From NCBI GenBank assembly GCA_964352215.1, contig CAYGRE010000032.1, positions 1 through 64,000 of the forward strand: 64,000 nt of DNA, given 5' to 3'. Below, piece after piece: positions 9,201 through 18,242 of this stretch (positions are counted from its first letter, which is position 1; each line of letters opens with the position of its first letter). Source of the DNA: CAWUKT01 sp964352215 (lineage in GTDB: Bacteria; Bacteroidota; Bacteroidia; J057; JADKCL01). The notes under the pieces are model-generated. The model worked only from the letters and a program-made list of their open reading frames with translations, made no database searches and had not been told where the DNA came from. The translations under genes were made by a program, and so were the position numbers.

Positions 9201-11129
9201 ATGAATCGATTAGTAGCCACTCTGGTACAAGTATTGACACTTCTCTGCTTGTCCACTTCACTCCAATCACAGAATTTCCAGTACCCTTATGTGGAGAATT
9301 TCGGGACTGCCCAGCAATATCAGTTGGGTGCCCCTAATCCCAGTGAAGGTACCCAGATCATTCCGGTGGGAATCGACCTTTATGAAGGCAATGACCCCAA
9401 TACCATCTATTATGGGATGGTTCCGCCGAACTCTTCGAGCAAGCCGGTCATGGTATTTGTCCATGGTTATGCCTCCAATGCATCCGTCTGGTACTCCGGT
9501 AATGACAATATGTACCGCGATGTCTATGTCGACGGATACCGTTCCGCCTTTGTGTCTCTGACACCGAACCGCCATATATGGACCAATGGGTATATGCTTT
9601 CCAATGCCATTGACCAAATCCGTAATCACTACAATGTAAACAGCGTGGTCGTGGTCGCATGGAGTAAAGGTGGGGTAGATACTGACGCCTCCATTGTTCA
9701 TTATGGAGCCAATAGCAAAGTCAGCGAAGCCTTTACTTTGAGTACTCCTCACCAGGGAACGAGCATTGCCGAGGTTGCCAACAGTGTACTCCTCAGCTTG
9801 GTGAACATCATCTTCATGCAGAACAACGATGCGACCAAATCTCTGACCAGAGGCTACCTCAGCTTTTTCCGTTCCATCACGGACAACAATCCCAACAATA
9901 CGGTGGGTTATACCACACTGGGTGCCTGGGGAAATGGTCCTCTGAACCGTCTCGATATTCCCCAGACCATTTTGCATGGCATCGATGGCCCCAGGGCGAA
10001 CGGTGGCAATGACGGGGTGGTTCCTTACAATAGTAGCCGCCGTCCGGGTGGTCGTGAGCTGTTCTCAGGCCAGCGCAAGGAATACGGTTGGTTTGGGATT
10101 CCCTACTATCCCGGCCCCTCCCAAACCGAACTGGATCACTTTGAGGTGACCCGTGGCAGCAAGGTATGGCCGTTTATCAAAGGGGTGCTCAACGGTACGC
10201 TCAGAACTGCCCCCAACCAGACTCCGGCCGATTACCGGATGGATCCCGTAGTCAGAAGCCAGACCCAATTGATCGCCTCCACAGGTACGGATAAAACCTT
10301 CTACGTCCATGGTCAGGACCAGGAAGTTCAGGTCATGCTGATGGGCAAAAACCTCCCCAAGGAGTTGGTTGCTGAATCAGTCAATGGCGGCCAGGCCCTT
10401 TCTCTGGAAATGGTTCAGGAAACGGCCGAAGGCAATATCTACCTGGCCAATACCCCGGTTGCCGGAGCTTACCGCATCTCCCTGCCGGGCGAGTACATTG
10501 CCATGATTGAAGCCGAAGGTGGCCCCACCGCTGCCCTCGAACCACTTTTCCCATCCGGAAAGAATCTCTTTGACGCAGAACATGCCATGGGTTTCAAAGT
10601 GACTGCAGAAGGAATTGAAGCAGGTGACCTCGAAGGCCTGAAGGTGCATGGCACATTGAACCGGATCAATGATCTGCAACTGGTGGCTACCGACGATGCC
10701 CCTCAGGTACTTGAATTTATCCGGGAGGGAAATGCCTTCCGTGCTGTCGCGGGTGATGATCTCCCATCAGGTGTCTATTCAATCTCCGTGACCGTAGAAG
10801 GTCAGGACTTTGTGCGTACCCTGGTGACAAGCGTGGCCAAGGTTGGACAAACTGCTACTTCCACCAATGCTCCAGCATTGCGCATCACCGATGTTTACCC
10901 CAATCCATTCTCGGACGTACTGACCATTGAACTGGAAAGTGCCAGTGAGGGAGTCTTAAATATTTACGATTTGCAAGGTCGTCCGGTCAAGGAATTTGCG
11001 GTCACAGGTGGAAGCCTTCAGGAAGTAAAATGGAATGCCAAGTCAGAAGGAATGGCCAATGGCATGTACATTCTGGAATTCAGCAATGAAGGTGGGCAGA
11101 AGATCAGCCAAAGGGTGATCCTGCAATAG
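9201..11129 (+). CDS. secreted alpha/beta-hydrolase (lipase/esterase-like) with T9SS sorting domain
   Basis: 642 residues with an N-terminal signal peptide. The hydrolase domain (about 75-350) has the oxyanion-side VFVHGYASNASVW, the nucleophile elbow AWSKGG (Ser155; the usual GxSxG has Ala in its first position), STPHQGTS typical of lipases, an Asp candidate in GNDGVVPYNSS and a His candidate in ELDHFEV. A middle region (about 350-545) looks like beta sandwich without a named family. The end (about 560-642) is a T9SS type A sorting domain (DVYPNPFSD, YDLQGRPV, GMYILEF). Substrate not predictable; the lipase-like triad is visible but unproven. Confidence 0.85.
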   Translation: MNRLVATLVQVLTLLCLSTSLQSQNFQYPYVENFGTAQQYQLGAPNPSEGTQIIPVGIDLYEGNDPNTIYYGMVPPNSSSKPVMVFVHGYASNASVWYSGNDNMYRDVYVDGYRSAFVSLTPNRHIWTNGYMLSNAIDQIRNHYNVNSVVVVAWSKGGVDTDASIVHYGANSKVSEAFTLSTPHQGTSIAEVANSVLLSLVNIIFMQNNDATKSLTRGYLSFFRSITDNNPNNTVGYTTLGAWGNGPLNRLDIPQTILHGIDGPRANGGNDGVVPYNSSRRPGGRELFSGQRKEYGWFGIPYYPGPSQTELDHFEVTRGSKVWPFIKGVLNGTLRTAPNQTPADYRMDPVVRSQTQLIASTGTDKTFYVHGQDQEVQVMLMGKNLPKELVAESVNGGQALSLEMVQETAEGNIYLANTPVAGAYRISLPGEYIAMIEAEGGPTAALEPLFPSGKNLFDAEHAMGFKVTAEGIEAGDLEGLKVHGTLNRINDLQLVATDDAPQVLEFIREGNAFRAVAGDDLPSGVYSISVTVEGQDFVRTLVTSVAKVGQTATSTNAPALRITDVYPNPFSDVLTIELESASEGVLNIYDLQGRPVKEFAVTGGSLQEVKWNAKSEGMANGMYILEFSNEGGQKISQRVILQ

Positions 11130-11156
11130 AACCACTAAGTATTCTGCAGAATACGA

Positions 11157-11213
11157 AGAGACGTTTCCGTTTGGTTGCCAAGAGGTTATCACTTGGAAAC
11201 GTTTCTCTTTTTT
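11157..11213 (+). terminator. intrinsic terminator after the hydrolase gene
   Basis: A 12-bp stem with one G-U pair (11157-11168 with 11195-11206) and a 26-nt loop, followed by a run of T to 11213, starts 27 bp after the hydrolase stop codon. Confidence 0.65.
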
Positions 11214-11269
11214 ATAAGCTATCAGTATCGGAGCGATTGGGATGTCGAATTGTCTGTTAGTCTGGCGAT

Positions 11270-11341
11270 TGAGGTAGCAGGGCAGTTGAAGCAGTTACAG
11301 TAGCCGGGCAGTTGAGGCAGTTGAAGCAGTTGCAGTAGCCT
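11270..11341. repeat. short degenerate direct repeats (about 12-bp period)
   Basis: Variants of GGCAGTTGAAGCAGTT recur: near-identical 25-bp copies at 11281-11305 and 11316-11340 (one difference) with a partial GGGCAGTTGA in between. It is non-coding, upstream of the lipoprotein gene. No function visible. Confidence 0.7.
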
Positions 11342-11382
11342 GTGCCAGGTAATAAGGGGGTGTGACTTCCTGCAACAAATTC

Positions 11383-11390
11383 TATATTTG
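11383..11390 (+). promoter_or_regulatory. TATATTTG -7 box
   Basis: TATATTTG matches the Bacteroidota -7 consensus TAnnTTTG. It ends 19 nt before the ATG at 11410, leaving a short leader of about 15 nt. Confidence 0.4.
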
Positions 11391-11409
11391 AACCAAGGTT
11401 TCTCACGGT

Positions 11410-12339
11410 ATGAAGAAATATTACCATATCCTTATCCTCCTGGTGTTTTCCACCAGCCTGATTCTAGCAGGCTGCGGGGAAAATCAGCCGGCTGACCGGG
11501 GGAGCAGCAACGGTAAACCCAAAATGAGCCCACACCCTACCTTACCAGATTACCCTTTTCCCTACCAGTTGGATCAACCTGCGGAAAAATTCCTGCTTCC
11601 TCCGGAACTGGTAGAAATCTCGGGCCTGGCCTGGGTGAAAGAAGGAGTGCTGGCGACGGTTCAGGATGAAGAGGGAAACATCTACCTTTTTGACCTGAGT
11701 GTGGGGGTAGTTACCGAGAAGATTAAATTTGGGGACCCGGGAGATTATGAGGGGATTGCAGTGAAGGGTGAAGACTTCTGGGTGGTCAGCAGCAATGGGA
11801 ACCTGTACGAGGTGGAGCAGAATGGGCAGGTCAATCAAATCGAAACTTTCCTGAACAAGGATTATGATGTGGAAGGCCTTGAGTGGTACGCGGAGAAGGG
11901 GTTCTTTTTACTGGCTTGCAAAGGATTTCCGGGAGAGGGAGCTACACTGAAGGACAAGAAGACCTGCTATGCCTATGATCCAGCTACCGGTGTCCTCTCC
12001 GATCAGCCCTTTCTGGTAATCGATCTGGAAGAGGTAAAACAACGCAATTCCAGGGAGCAAGGGGATAATGCTTCGCCCTCCATTAAGCTAAAAAAGGTCT
12101 TTCAACCCAGTGGGATAGGGATACATCCCCTTTCCGGTGACTTTTATCTGATCTCCTCGGTAGGGAAGAAGCTAGTGGTCCTGGCTTCCAGCGGTCAATT
12201 ACTGCATATTGCCTCCCTTGATTATCCTTACTTTTCCCAACCTGAAGGAATATGCTTTTCCCCGGAAGGAATCATGTATATCTCAACCGAAGGATCCGGG
12301 AGCACTGGCAAAATCTTCCGGTTTGATCCCCATTTGTAG
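11410..12339 (+). CDS. SdiA-regulated-type lipoprotein
   Basis: 309 residues. A lipoprotein signal peptide ends in LILAGC (Cys22). The body fits the SdiA-regulated/esterase-like beta-propeller family: VEISGLAWVKEG, DYEGIAVKGEDFWVVSSNG, YDVEGLEWYAEKG, QPSGIGIHPLSGDFYLISS and QPEGICFSPEGIMYISTEG are successive blades with the recurring Glu-Gly-Ile/Leu pattern. Such proteins sit on the outer envelope and their substrate is unknown. The last codons and stop are duplicated 48 bp downstream. Confidence 0.85.
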   Translation: MKKYYHILILLVFSTSLILAGCGENQPADRGSSNGKPKMSPHPTLPDYPFPYQLDQPAEKFLLPPELVEISGLAWVKEGVLATVQDEEGNIYLFDLSVGVVTEKIKFGDPGDYEGIAVKGEDFWVVSSNGNLYEVEQNGQVNQIETFLNKDYDVEGLEWYAEKGFFLLACKGFPGEGATLKDKKTCYAYDPATGVLSDQPFLVIDLEEVKQRNSREQGDNASPSIKLKKVFQPSGIGIHPLSGDFYLISSVGKKLVVLASSGQLLHIASLDYPYFSQPEGICFSPEGIMYISTEGSGSTGKIFRFDPHL

Positions 12340-12389
12340 GGCCCCGGGCACCTTAGGAAAATCTTCCAATTTGATCCCCCTTTGTAGGG
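12310..12389. repeat. 48-bp-spaced duplication of a gene 3' end
   Basis: The 32-bp segment at 12310-12341, holding the last codons (KIFRFDPHL) and stop of the lipoprotein gene, recurs at 12358-12389 with three changes and still encodes a near-identical tail (KIFQFDPPL, stop). This is a local tandem duplication, not coding in its second copy. Confidence 0.85.
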
Positions 12390-12507
12390 GCAGGCGTCAC
12401 CAGGGCCCCATCGGAATTCGGGAGGCGAATCTGAATGCTCTTTCCAGCCAAAAGGGTTCAAGTCCTTTACGACTTAGAAATGAGTGTAAAAATTATCAAT
12501 TTGCGGG

Positions 12508-15500
12508 GTGCAGCTTTTCATTCCACATATCAAGAGACTTGTTTTCCTACTCCTTTTGGTGCCTATCGCAGGCTGTACCGGGGAAATGACCTGGGTACGC
12601 AAAGACATGCGGGACTGGCAAAGTGATAGCCCCTCCCCCTCTTCGGTAGCTCATTCCCTGTTTCTGGTCGGTGATGCGGGCAAGGCGGTTGATGGTGACC
12701 GGGTCATGGTGGCCCTTGAGCGTCAATTGCAGGTTTCTGATTCCGATGCGGTGGTTTTCCTGGGAGACAATCTCTATCCGGTAGGGCTTCGGGAAGAGGA
12801 CCACCCAGGGCGGGAAAAAGACGAATCCCATCTTCGGGCCCAGGTAGAGGCAGTCGCTACCCACGCCGGCCAGATGGTATTTGTACCTGGGAACCATGAT
12901 TGGGAACAAGGAGGACGAAACGGATACCAGAATGTCCGGCGGGGGGAAGCGTTTGTGGAAGCGATCGCCAATCGGGGCAATGTCTGGCTGCCAGACGATG
13001 GCTGCCCCGGACCAGAAGAACTTCCCCTTTCCAGTGATGCCACCCTGATCATTGTTGATACCCAATGGTGGCTCCATCCTCATGAAAAACCCTCCCTTGA
13101 ATACGATTGCGATGCCCGGTTCAAAACAGACTTTCTCGCCTTGCTGAGGGATGCCCTGGAACGGAACAGGCACAAGAAAGTAATCGTGGTGGGCCACCAC
13201 CCTATGTACAGCTATGGAGCACATGGAGGCCGTTTTCCAGCCCATACCCACCTGTTTCCGGGGGTGATGGCGAAAAAGAATGCCTTTCTTCCTCTACCGG
13301 TTCTGGGGAGTCTGGCGGTCATTTACCGCAAGGCCTGGGGCAATATTCAGGACATTCCCCACCCTATTTATCAGGAACTCAAGAGAGAGTTGACCAGCCT
13401 GTTGCAGGATTTCCCCAACGCCACGTATGCCTGTGGGCACGACCATAACCTGCAATACCTGCCCGTGAATGGCAACCACTATATCGTCTCCGGCTCAGGC
13501 AGCAAGACCAGGTATGTTGGCAAAGGGAAAAAGGCGCTGTTTACCACCGATGAACGGGGATTTGTGCGCATGGACTTTCATGAGAATGGGGAAGTCTGGG
13601 CCAATTTCTTTGTAGTGGATGAAGAAGCGGTGGAAACTCTGGCCTTTCGTAAAAAGCTCTACACCCATTCCACGGAACCAGAGACAGAAACTCCTTCCGC
13701 CCCCTACCCCAAATATACAGACAGTACGGTCACTGCCTCAGGAGACGACCGATATGAACGTGGGGGATTCTACAAATTGATCTATGGGGAGAATTACCGG
13801 GAAGAATGGGCTACTCAAATCGAGGTCCCTGTTTTTGATATGTGGGCGCAAGGTCTCCGTATTGAGCAGCAGGAGGGTGGATTCCAGGACAGGTCACTCC
13901 GCCTGGCCGATGATGCAGGTCGCCAATGGGTGCTGCGCTCCATCCGTAAGTTTCCCGAACGGGTCACCCCGGAAATGGTACGCGGCCCCCTGGCCGGGGA
14001 GGTGGTACAAGACCAAATCTCCGCCTCACACCCTTATGCTGCACTTACGATTCCACTTTTGGCAGAAGCGGCCGGGGTCTTCCATACCAATCCGCAACTG
14101 GTCTGGCTCCCCGATGATCCCCGCCTGGGGAGTTACCGGGAATTGTTTGGCGGTGGGCTTTACCTCTTTGAGGAGGTCGCTGTGGGTAACCGGTCCGACA
14201 TCGCATCTTTTGGATGGAGTGAAATGATCAGCAGCACCCTCAAACTGGTGGAGAATATGCATGCTTCCAGTCACCACCAAGTGGACCAAGGGGCAGCTTT
14301 GAAGGCCCGGCTCTTTGACTCCTGGTTGGGAGACTGGGACCGGCACGATGGACAGTGGGCCTGGGCCCGGTTCGTGGAAGACAGCATGTTCATTTACCGT
14401 CCGATTCCCCTTGACCGCGACCTTTCCTATTTCCGGTCGGAAGGACTTGCGACCTGGGCGACCTTCCGAAAATGGGGACTGCGCAACTTCCATGCATTTG
14501 ATGAGGAGATCCGGGATATCAACGGTCATGCTTATGCAGCCCGGTACTGGGACCGTAATTTCCTGACGGAGTTGAGTAAAGAGGAGTGGATTCAAACAGC
14601 GAAGGAGCTTCAGGAAGCCCTGACGGATGAAGTGATTGAGGAGGCCCTTTCCCGCTGGCCTCTGGAGATTTATGATCTCTCAGGTGACCAGATCAAGCGT
14701 TTTCTGAAGTCCCGCCGGGACCTGATGCATGAATATGCGGAGACTTACTATGAATTCCTGGCTGGTGAGGTCGACATCCTGGGGAGCGATGAAAATGAAT
14801 TCTTCAAGGTGGAACGCCTGGAAGATGGTGCGACCAGGGTGCGGATGTGGCACCTTAGGCAGGATGGGGAGAGAGGGAAAAAGCTCTACGACCGGGTATT
14901 CTTCAAAGGGGAGACCCGGGAGATTCGAATTTGGGGACTGGATGGCAAGGACGAGTTCGAAATAGAGGGTGAAGTCAAAAAAGCGATCAAGGTCCGGGTC
15001 ATCATGGGCGATGGCCGGGACGAAATCAAGGACGATAGCAGGGTGAATGGGCTGGTGCGAAAAACGTTGGTCTACGACCGGGAGGACAAGGAAAATCAGT
15101 TGGAAGGCGGTCCAGAGCTGCGGGACATGCAAAGTAAAGACCTTGATGTCAATGATTATGATCGCAGAGCCTTCAATTACAACCGGACCAGCCCCCTGCT
15201 CACGGGTGGTTTCAATATTGACGATGGTGTATTCATTGGATGCGGGGTACATTTCCGCAGATACCGCTTCCGGCGTTCACCCTATGCCCTGGATGAAAAG
15301 TTGATGGCCAATATTGCCCTCGGTTCCCGCGCTTTTAACCTCTCCTACAAAGGCATCTACCCTCAGGCAGTTTGGGGTTGGGACTTCGTTGCGGATGCCG
15401 ATATCCGGGTGCCCAATTTTGTGCAGAACTTCTATGGGCTTGGGAATGAGACGGTCATCGTAAATGAAGATGACATTGGCTATCACCGGACCCGGTTCAA

Positions 15501-16230
15501 CCAAGTCCTGGTTCAGCCGGGCTTGCGGAAGCAATTCATGCATGGGCAGGGAGGCCTCAGCTTCAGTCTGATTGGTGAATACACCGATGTCGAACGGACC
15601 CCGGACAGGTTTGTCACGGACATTGCCGAAGCGGCTCTGGACAGTGTACAGGCATTCGATCCCAAATTGTACGTGGGCGGGGTGGCTGGTATCGACATTG
15701 ACACGCGGGACTCCAAAGTGATGCCTACGAGGGGCATTTACCTCACTGCTTCTGGTGGCCATTACGAAGGTTTCAATGACACTTCACCCTCCTTCAGGAA
15801 ATGGCAGGGGGCCTTCTCCATGTATTTCAGATTCCGTATTCCATTGGAGACAGTCCTCGCATTGCGGGTCGGGGGAGGCAAAACCTCCAGGGATGCGCCT
15901 TATTTCCACCAGCAATACCTGGGCGGCGCTACCAACCTCCGGGGATTCCGCAAGCTGCGGTTTGCGGGCAACAGTTCCTTCTACCAAAATACAGAGTTGC
16001 GGATTCAACTGGCCAAGTTCACTTCTCCGCTGTTTCCGGCCCGCTTTGGGATCGTTGGGATCAATGATTTTGGCCGGGTTTGGGTGGAAGGTGAAGATTC
16101 AGATGTGATGCATTGGGGATATGGGGGTGGGGTGTGGTTGACGCCTTATGAGGCGACTGCGGTTACCTTTGCCTATACCAAAGGGAGTGATGGGTGGTTG
16201 CCCTATCTATCGGTGGGCTGGAAGTTTTGA
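12508..16230 (+). CDS. metallophosphoesterase / kinase-like / BamA-type barrel fusion lipoprotein
   Basis: 1240 residues from a GTG at 12508, which directly precedes a lipoprotein signal (LVPIAGC). N-terminal calcineurin-type metallophosphoesterase: LVGDAGKA (about 52-59), FLGDNLYP (about 84-91), PGNHDW (about 128), GHHPMYS (about 229) and CGHDHNL (about 309) supply the two-metal ligands. A middle part (about 410-730) carries GDWDRHDGQW (about 609) and PLDRDLSYF (about 636), reminiscent of HipA/CotH/FAM20-type kinase folds. The C-terminal third (about 890-1240) is an Omp85/BamA-type surface-antigen barrel with GATNLRGF (about 1140), ending in WKF. It should be anchored in the outer membrane with its enzymatic part in the periplasm or at the surface. 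The substrate is unknown; the kinase-like reading is inference. Confidence 0.87.
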   Translation: MQLFIPHIKRLVFLLLLVPIAGCTGEMTWVRKDMRDWQSDSPSPSSVAHSLFLVGDAGKAVDGDRVMVALERQLQVSDSDAVVFLGDNLYPVGLREEDHPGREKDESHLRAQVEAVATHAGQMVFVPGNHDWEQGGRNGYQNVRRGEAFVEAIANRGNVWLPDDGCPGPEELPLSSDATLIIVDTQWWLHPHEKPSLEYDCDARFKTDFLALLRDALERNRHKKVIVVGHHPMYSYGAHGGRFPAHTHLFPGVMAKKNAFLPLPVLGSLAVIYRKAWGNIQDIPHPIYQELKRELTSLLQDFPNATYACGHDHNLQYLPVNGNHYIVSGSGSKTRYVGKGKKALFTTDERGFVRMDFHENGEVWANFFVVDEEAVETLAFRKKLYTHSTEPETETPSAPYPKYTDSTVTASGDDRYERGGFYKLIYGENYREEWATQIEVPVFDMWAQGLRIEQQEGGFQDRSLRLADDAGRQWVLRSIRKFPERVTPEMVRGPLAGEVVQDQISASHPYAALTIPLLAEAAGVFHTNPQLVWLPDDPRLGSYRELFGGGLYLFEEVAVGNRSDIASFGWSEMISSTLKLVENMHASSHHQVDQGAALKARLFDSWLGDWDRHDGQWAWARFVEDSMFIYRPIPLDRDLSYFRSEGLATWATFRKWGLRNFHAFDEEIRDINGHAYAARYWDRNFLTELSKEEWIQTAKELQEALTDEVIEEALSRWPLEIYDLSGDQIKRFLKSRRDLMHEYAETYYEFLAGEVDILGSDENEFFKVERLEDGATRVRMWHLRQDGERGKKLYDRVFFKGETREIRIWGLDGKDEFEIEGEVKKAIKVRVIMGDGRDEIKDDSRVNGLVRKTLVYDREDKENQLEGGPELRDMQSKDLDVNDYDRRAFNYNRTSPLLTGGFNIDDGVFIGCGVHFRRYRFRRSPYALDEKLMANIALGSRAFNLSYKGIYPQAVWGWDFVADADIRVPNFVQNFYGLGNETVIVNEDDIGYHRTRFNQVLVQPGLRKQFMHGQGGLSFSLIGEYTDVERTPDRFVTDIAEAALDSVQAFDPKLYVGGVAGIDIDTRDSKVMPTRGIYLTASGGHYEGFNDTSPSFRKWQGAFSMYFRFRIPLETVLALRVGGGKTSRDAPYFHQQYLGGATNLRGFRKLRFAGNSSFYQNTELRIQLAKFTSPLFPARFGIVGINDFGRVWVEGEDSDVMHWGYGGGVWLTPYEATAVTFAYTKGSDGWLPYLSVGWKF

Positions 16231-16399
16231 GGGGGTCTGTTGCCAATATGCAGGTGGAAGTTTTGAGGGGGGCCGTTGCCAATATGCAGCCGGAAGTTTT
16301 GATCGGGTCTGTTGCCAATATCCAGGTGGAAGTTTTGATTGAGTTCACCTGCCAACATTCAGGAAGAGCAGAAGTTCCAGTCACCTGCTAACAATCAGG
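16220..16399. repeat. five 36-bp tandem repeats starting in the 3' end of the fusion gene
   Basis: Units begin at 16220, 16256, 16292, 16328 and 16364, each 36 bp and increasingly degenerate. Each of the first four starts with GGAAGTTTTGA, which is the gene's last codons (Lys, Phe, stop). The array is thus an amplification of the coding 3' end into the spacer before the glycosylase gene. There are no spacers, so it is not a CRISPR. Confidence 0.92.
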
Positions 16400-16438
16400 T
16401 CGTCTATGTAGTTGAATTTTTCAAATAGATTGAAAGTA

Positions 16439-17245
16439 ATGCCAGAACTACCAGAAGTAGAGAATTTTAGGAAATATGTCGAAGGGACTGCATTGGACCA
16501 GCGGATCGTCAAAGTTGAAATCACAGACGGCAAGGTGGTCAAAGATCCCCAGGACCAATTCTTAGAACGCTTGCAGGGCAATGTGATTACGGGTACGGAC
16601 CGGGTAGGCAAATACTTGTTCCTGCTCATGGAGCAGGGTGGCCCCCTGATGATGCATTTTGGCATGACGGGATCACCGCGTTATTTCCGCGATCCGGAGG
16701 ATGCTCCCCGGCATGGCAGGGTGAACTTCCGCCTGGATTCAGGGTATACGCTGGCCTATAACTGTCCCCGTAAGTTTGGCCGGTTGATCCTCGCGGACAG
16801 CGTCGAGGCCTATTGCAAGGCCAATAAGATTGGGACGGATGCCGCTAAGATCAGTTGGGACGAGTTCCAGACGAATCTGTCAGGTCGGAAGAGTCCGATC
16901 AAGTCGGTCCTGATGAACCAAAGCCTGCTGGCCGGAGTCGGCAACTGGATTGCCGATGAAGTATTGTACCAGGCGGCATTGCACCCCGAGGAGCCGGTAG
17001 CGGAATTGACTGAGACCGACCTAAAATTGATCTATGACAAGATGGGCTTTGTCCTGCAAACTGCTCTCACCCATGAAGCACACTTCCCACACTTCCCAAT
17101 GGACTTTATGATCCACAGCCGCTGGACGGATTCGGGAAGACCTGATGCGCCCCGGATTGAATTGGAGAAGTTGACAGTTGGGGGAAGAAGTACCTATTTT
17201 GATCCGGTGCGTCAGGTGAAGCGCAAAAAAGAAGTGCGGACCTGA
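16439..17245 (+). CDS. Fpg/Nei-family DNA glycosylase, apparently zincless
   Basis: 268 residues; the start is fixed by the N-terminus MPELPEVE, since Pro2 is the catalytic amine and Glu3 its partner, so the in-frame ATG at 16412 would inactivate the enzyme. Other landmarks: Lys58 (DRVGKY), the helix-two-turn-helix with LAGVGNWIADEVLYQA, and a C-terminal GGRSTYFDPVRQ where the DNA-binding arginine (Arg250) is kept but the four zinc-finger cysteines are gone. The protein should excise oxidised bases and nick DNA by beta/delta elimination. The missing cysteines recall the zincless finger of NEIL1-like proteins. It lies between repeats and an unrelated convergent gene; no operon. Confidence 0.9.
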   Translation: MPELPEVENFRKYVEGTALDQRIVKVEITDGKVVKDPQDQFLERLQGNVITGTDRVGKYLFLLMEQGGPLMMHFGMTGSPRYFRDPEDAPRHGRVNFRLDSGYTLAYNCPRKFGRLILADSVEAYCKANKIGTDAAKISWDEFQTNLSGRKSPIKSVLMNQSLLAGVGNWIADEVLYQAALHPEEPVAELTETDLKLIYDKMGFVLQTALTHEAHFPHFPMDFMIHSRWTDSGRPDAPRIELEKLTVGGRSTYFDPVRQVKRKKEVRT

Positions 17246-17449
17246 AGCTATGCCTCCGATCCGCACCTGGTCTTAAATGTTGTGTTATTTAGGTCAGTGC
17301 TTTTTACCGCCCATTCACGGTAATAGCTGTTGTTCCTTGATAATATTGTAGTCAGAGGTCCTTCCCGAAAGAGCAATGGTTTACCGAGAATCCTTGCGGT
17401 TTTCCGAACAGCTTTGCGCTTTTTCAGAAGAACCGGCCCCTTGCCACGC

Positions 17450-18151
17450 TTATCCCAATGCTACTTTACGCATCTTGAAGTAGTTTTTCAGGTCCACATA
17501 TCCCAAATCCTGAGGCAATTTCATTTCCACAGTCCCTGCAACTACATCATAGCGAAATTCTCCTAAGCTAACGCGGCTGCACCCTCTGTTCTGGCCGATG
17601 GTTCCGGTGGCCAGGGGCTTGCGGTTTTCATCACCATCAATGGTGTAGAAGTATCCACTTGGGCAGCGGCTGAACCACTCTTTACTTTCAACATCGGAAG
17701 GGTCAATCTTACGAACTGCCTCCAGCACTTGCTTATCCAGTAATTTGCGGGTCTTTTCACCGACTTCCTTGTCATGGGACCGGAGGAATTTCTCATCGTA
17801 ATCCAGGAATTGATTGTCCAGGTTTTCAAAGTAATCTTTGAGGATGGTCAATTTCTCAGCTTCTGAATGGGTAATTCCCAGGTCCAATGAAGTATTTGAG
17901 ACTGCCACTTCTGCTTCCTGGTAAGCTGCCTGATCCTGGTCTGGGGTTTCATCTGGTGCCTGAGCCAGGACTGGGATCTCATCTGGTGCCTGCACTTGGC
18001 CTGAAGTTTGATCAGGTACCTGCGCTTCGGTCGTGTGCTTCTTCTTCTTCTTGTCTTTCCCTCCTTCGGGGCCGGCATTGCCCATTACCTGATCTCCTAT
18101 GAAGACAAGCATCGGGATGAGCAAGAGAGTGGCGAACAGTTTTCTAGTCAT
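17450..18151 (-). CDS. exported protein of unknown function with a QAPDE-repeat linker
   Basis: 233 residues. Signal peptide (MTRKLFATLLLIPMLVFIG), a lysine-rich stretch (KDKKKKK), then a low-complexity linker with QAPDE repeated near residues 53, 62 and 71 plus acidic residues, then a mixed domain (about 95-233) with two cysteines (CPSGYF, GCSRVS). No family recognised. It is convergent with the glycosylase gene and 91 bp downstream of the DUF2306 gene on the same strand. Confidence 0.7.
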   Translation of the reverse strand: MTRKLFATLLLIPMLVFIGDQVMGNAGPEGGKDKKKKKHTTEAQVPDQTSGQVQAPDEIPVLAQAPDETPDQDQAAYQEAEVAVSNTSLDLGITHSEAEKLTILKDYFENLDNQFLDYDEKFLRSHDKEVGEKTRKLLDKQVLEAVRKIDPSDVESKEWFSRCPSGYFYTIDGDENRKPLATGTIGQNRGCSRVSLGEFRYDVVAGTVEMKLPQDLGYVDLKNYFKMRKVALG

Positions 18152-18242
18152 GATTTCAATTCGATTAAGGTGATGGGTTACAAAACGTGTCTTTATTTAC
18201 AGATGGCCCAATCGGTAAACCAACAGGTGCCAAGGGGTATCA

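Noticed and set aside
16148..16391. Short open frames on both strands across the 36-bp repeats
   Set aside because: They exist because the repeat length is divisible by three; no independent start or family support.
16220..16399. 36-bp repeats resembling a CRISPR array
   Set aside because: Units are directly adjacent with no spacers and start inside the coding 3' end; no cas genes nearby.
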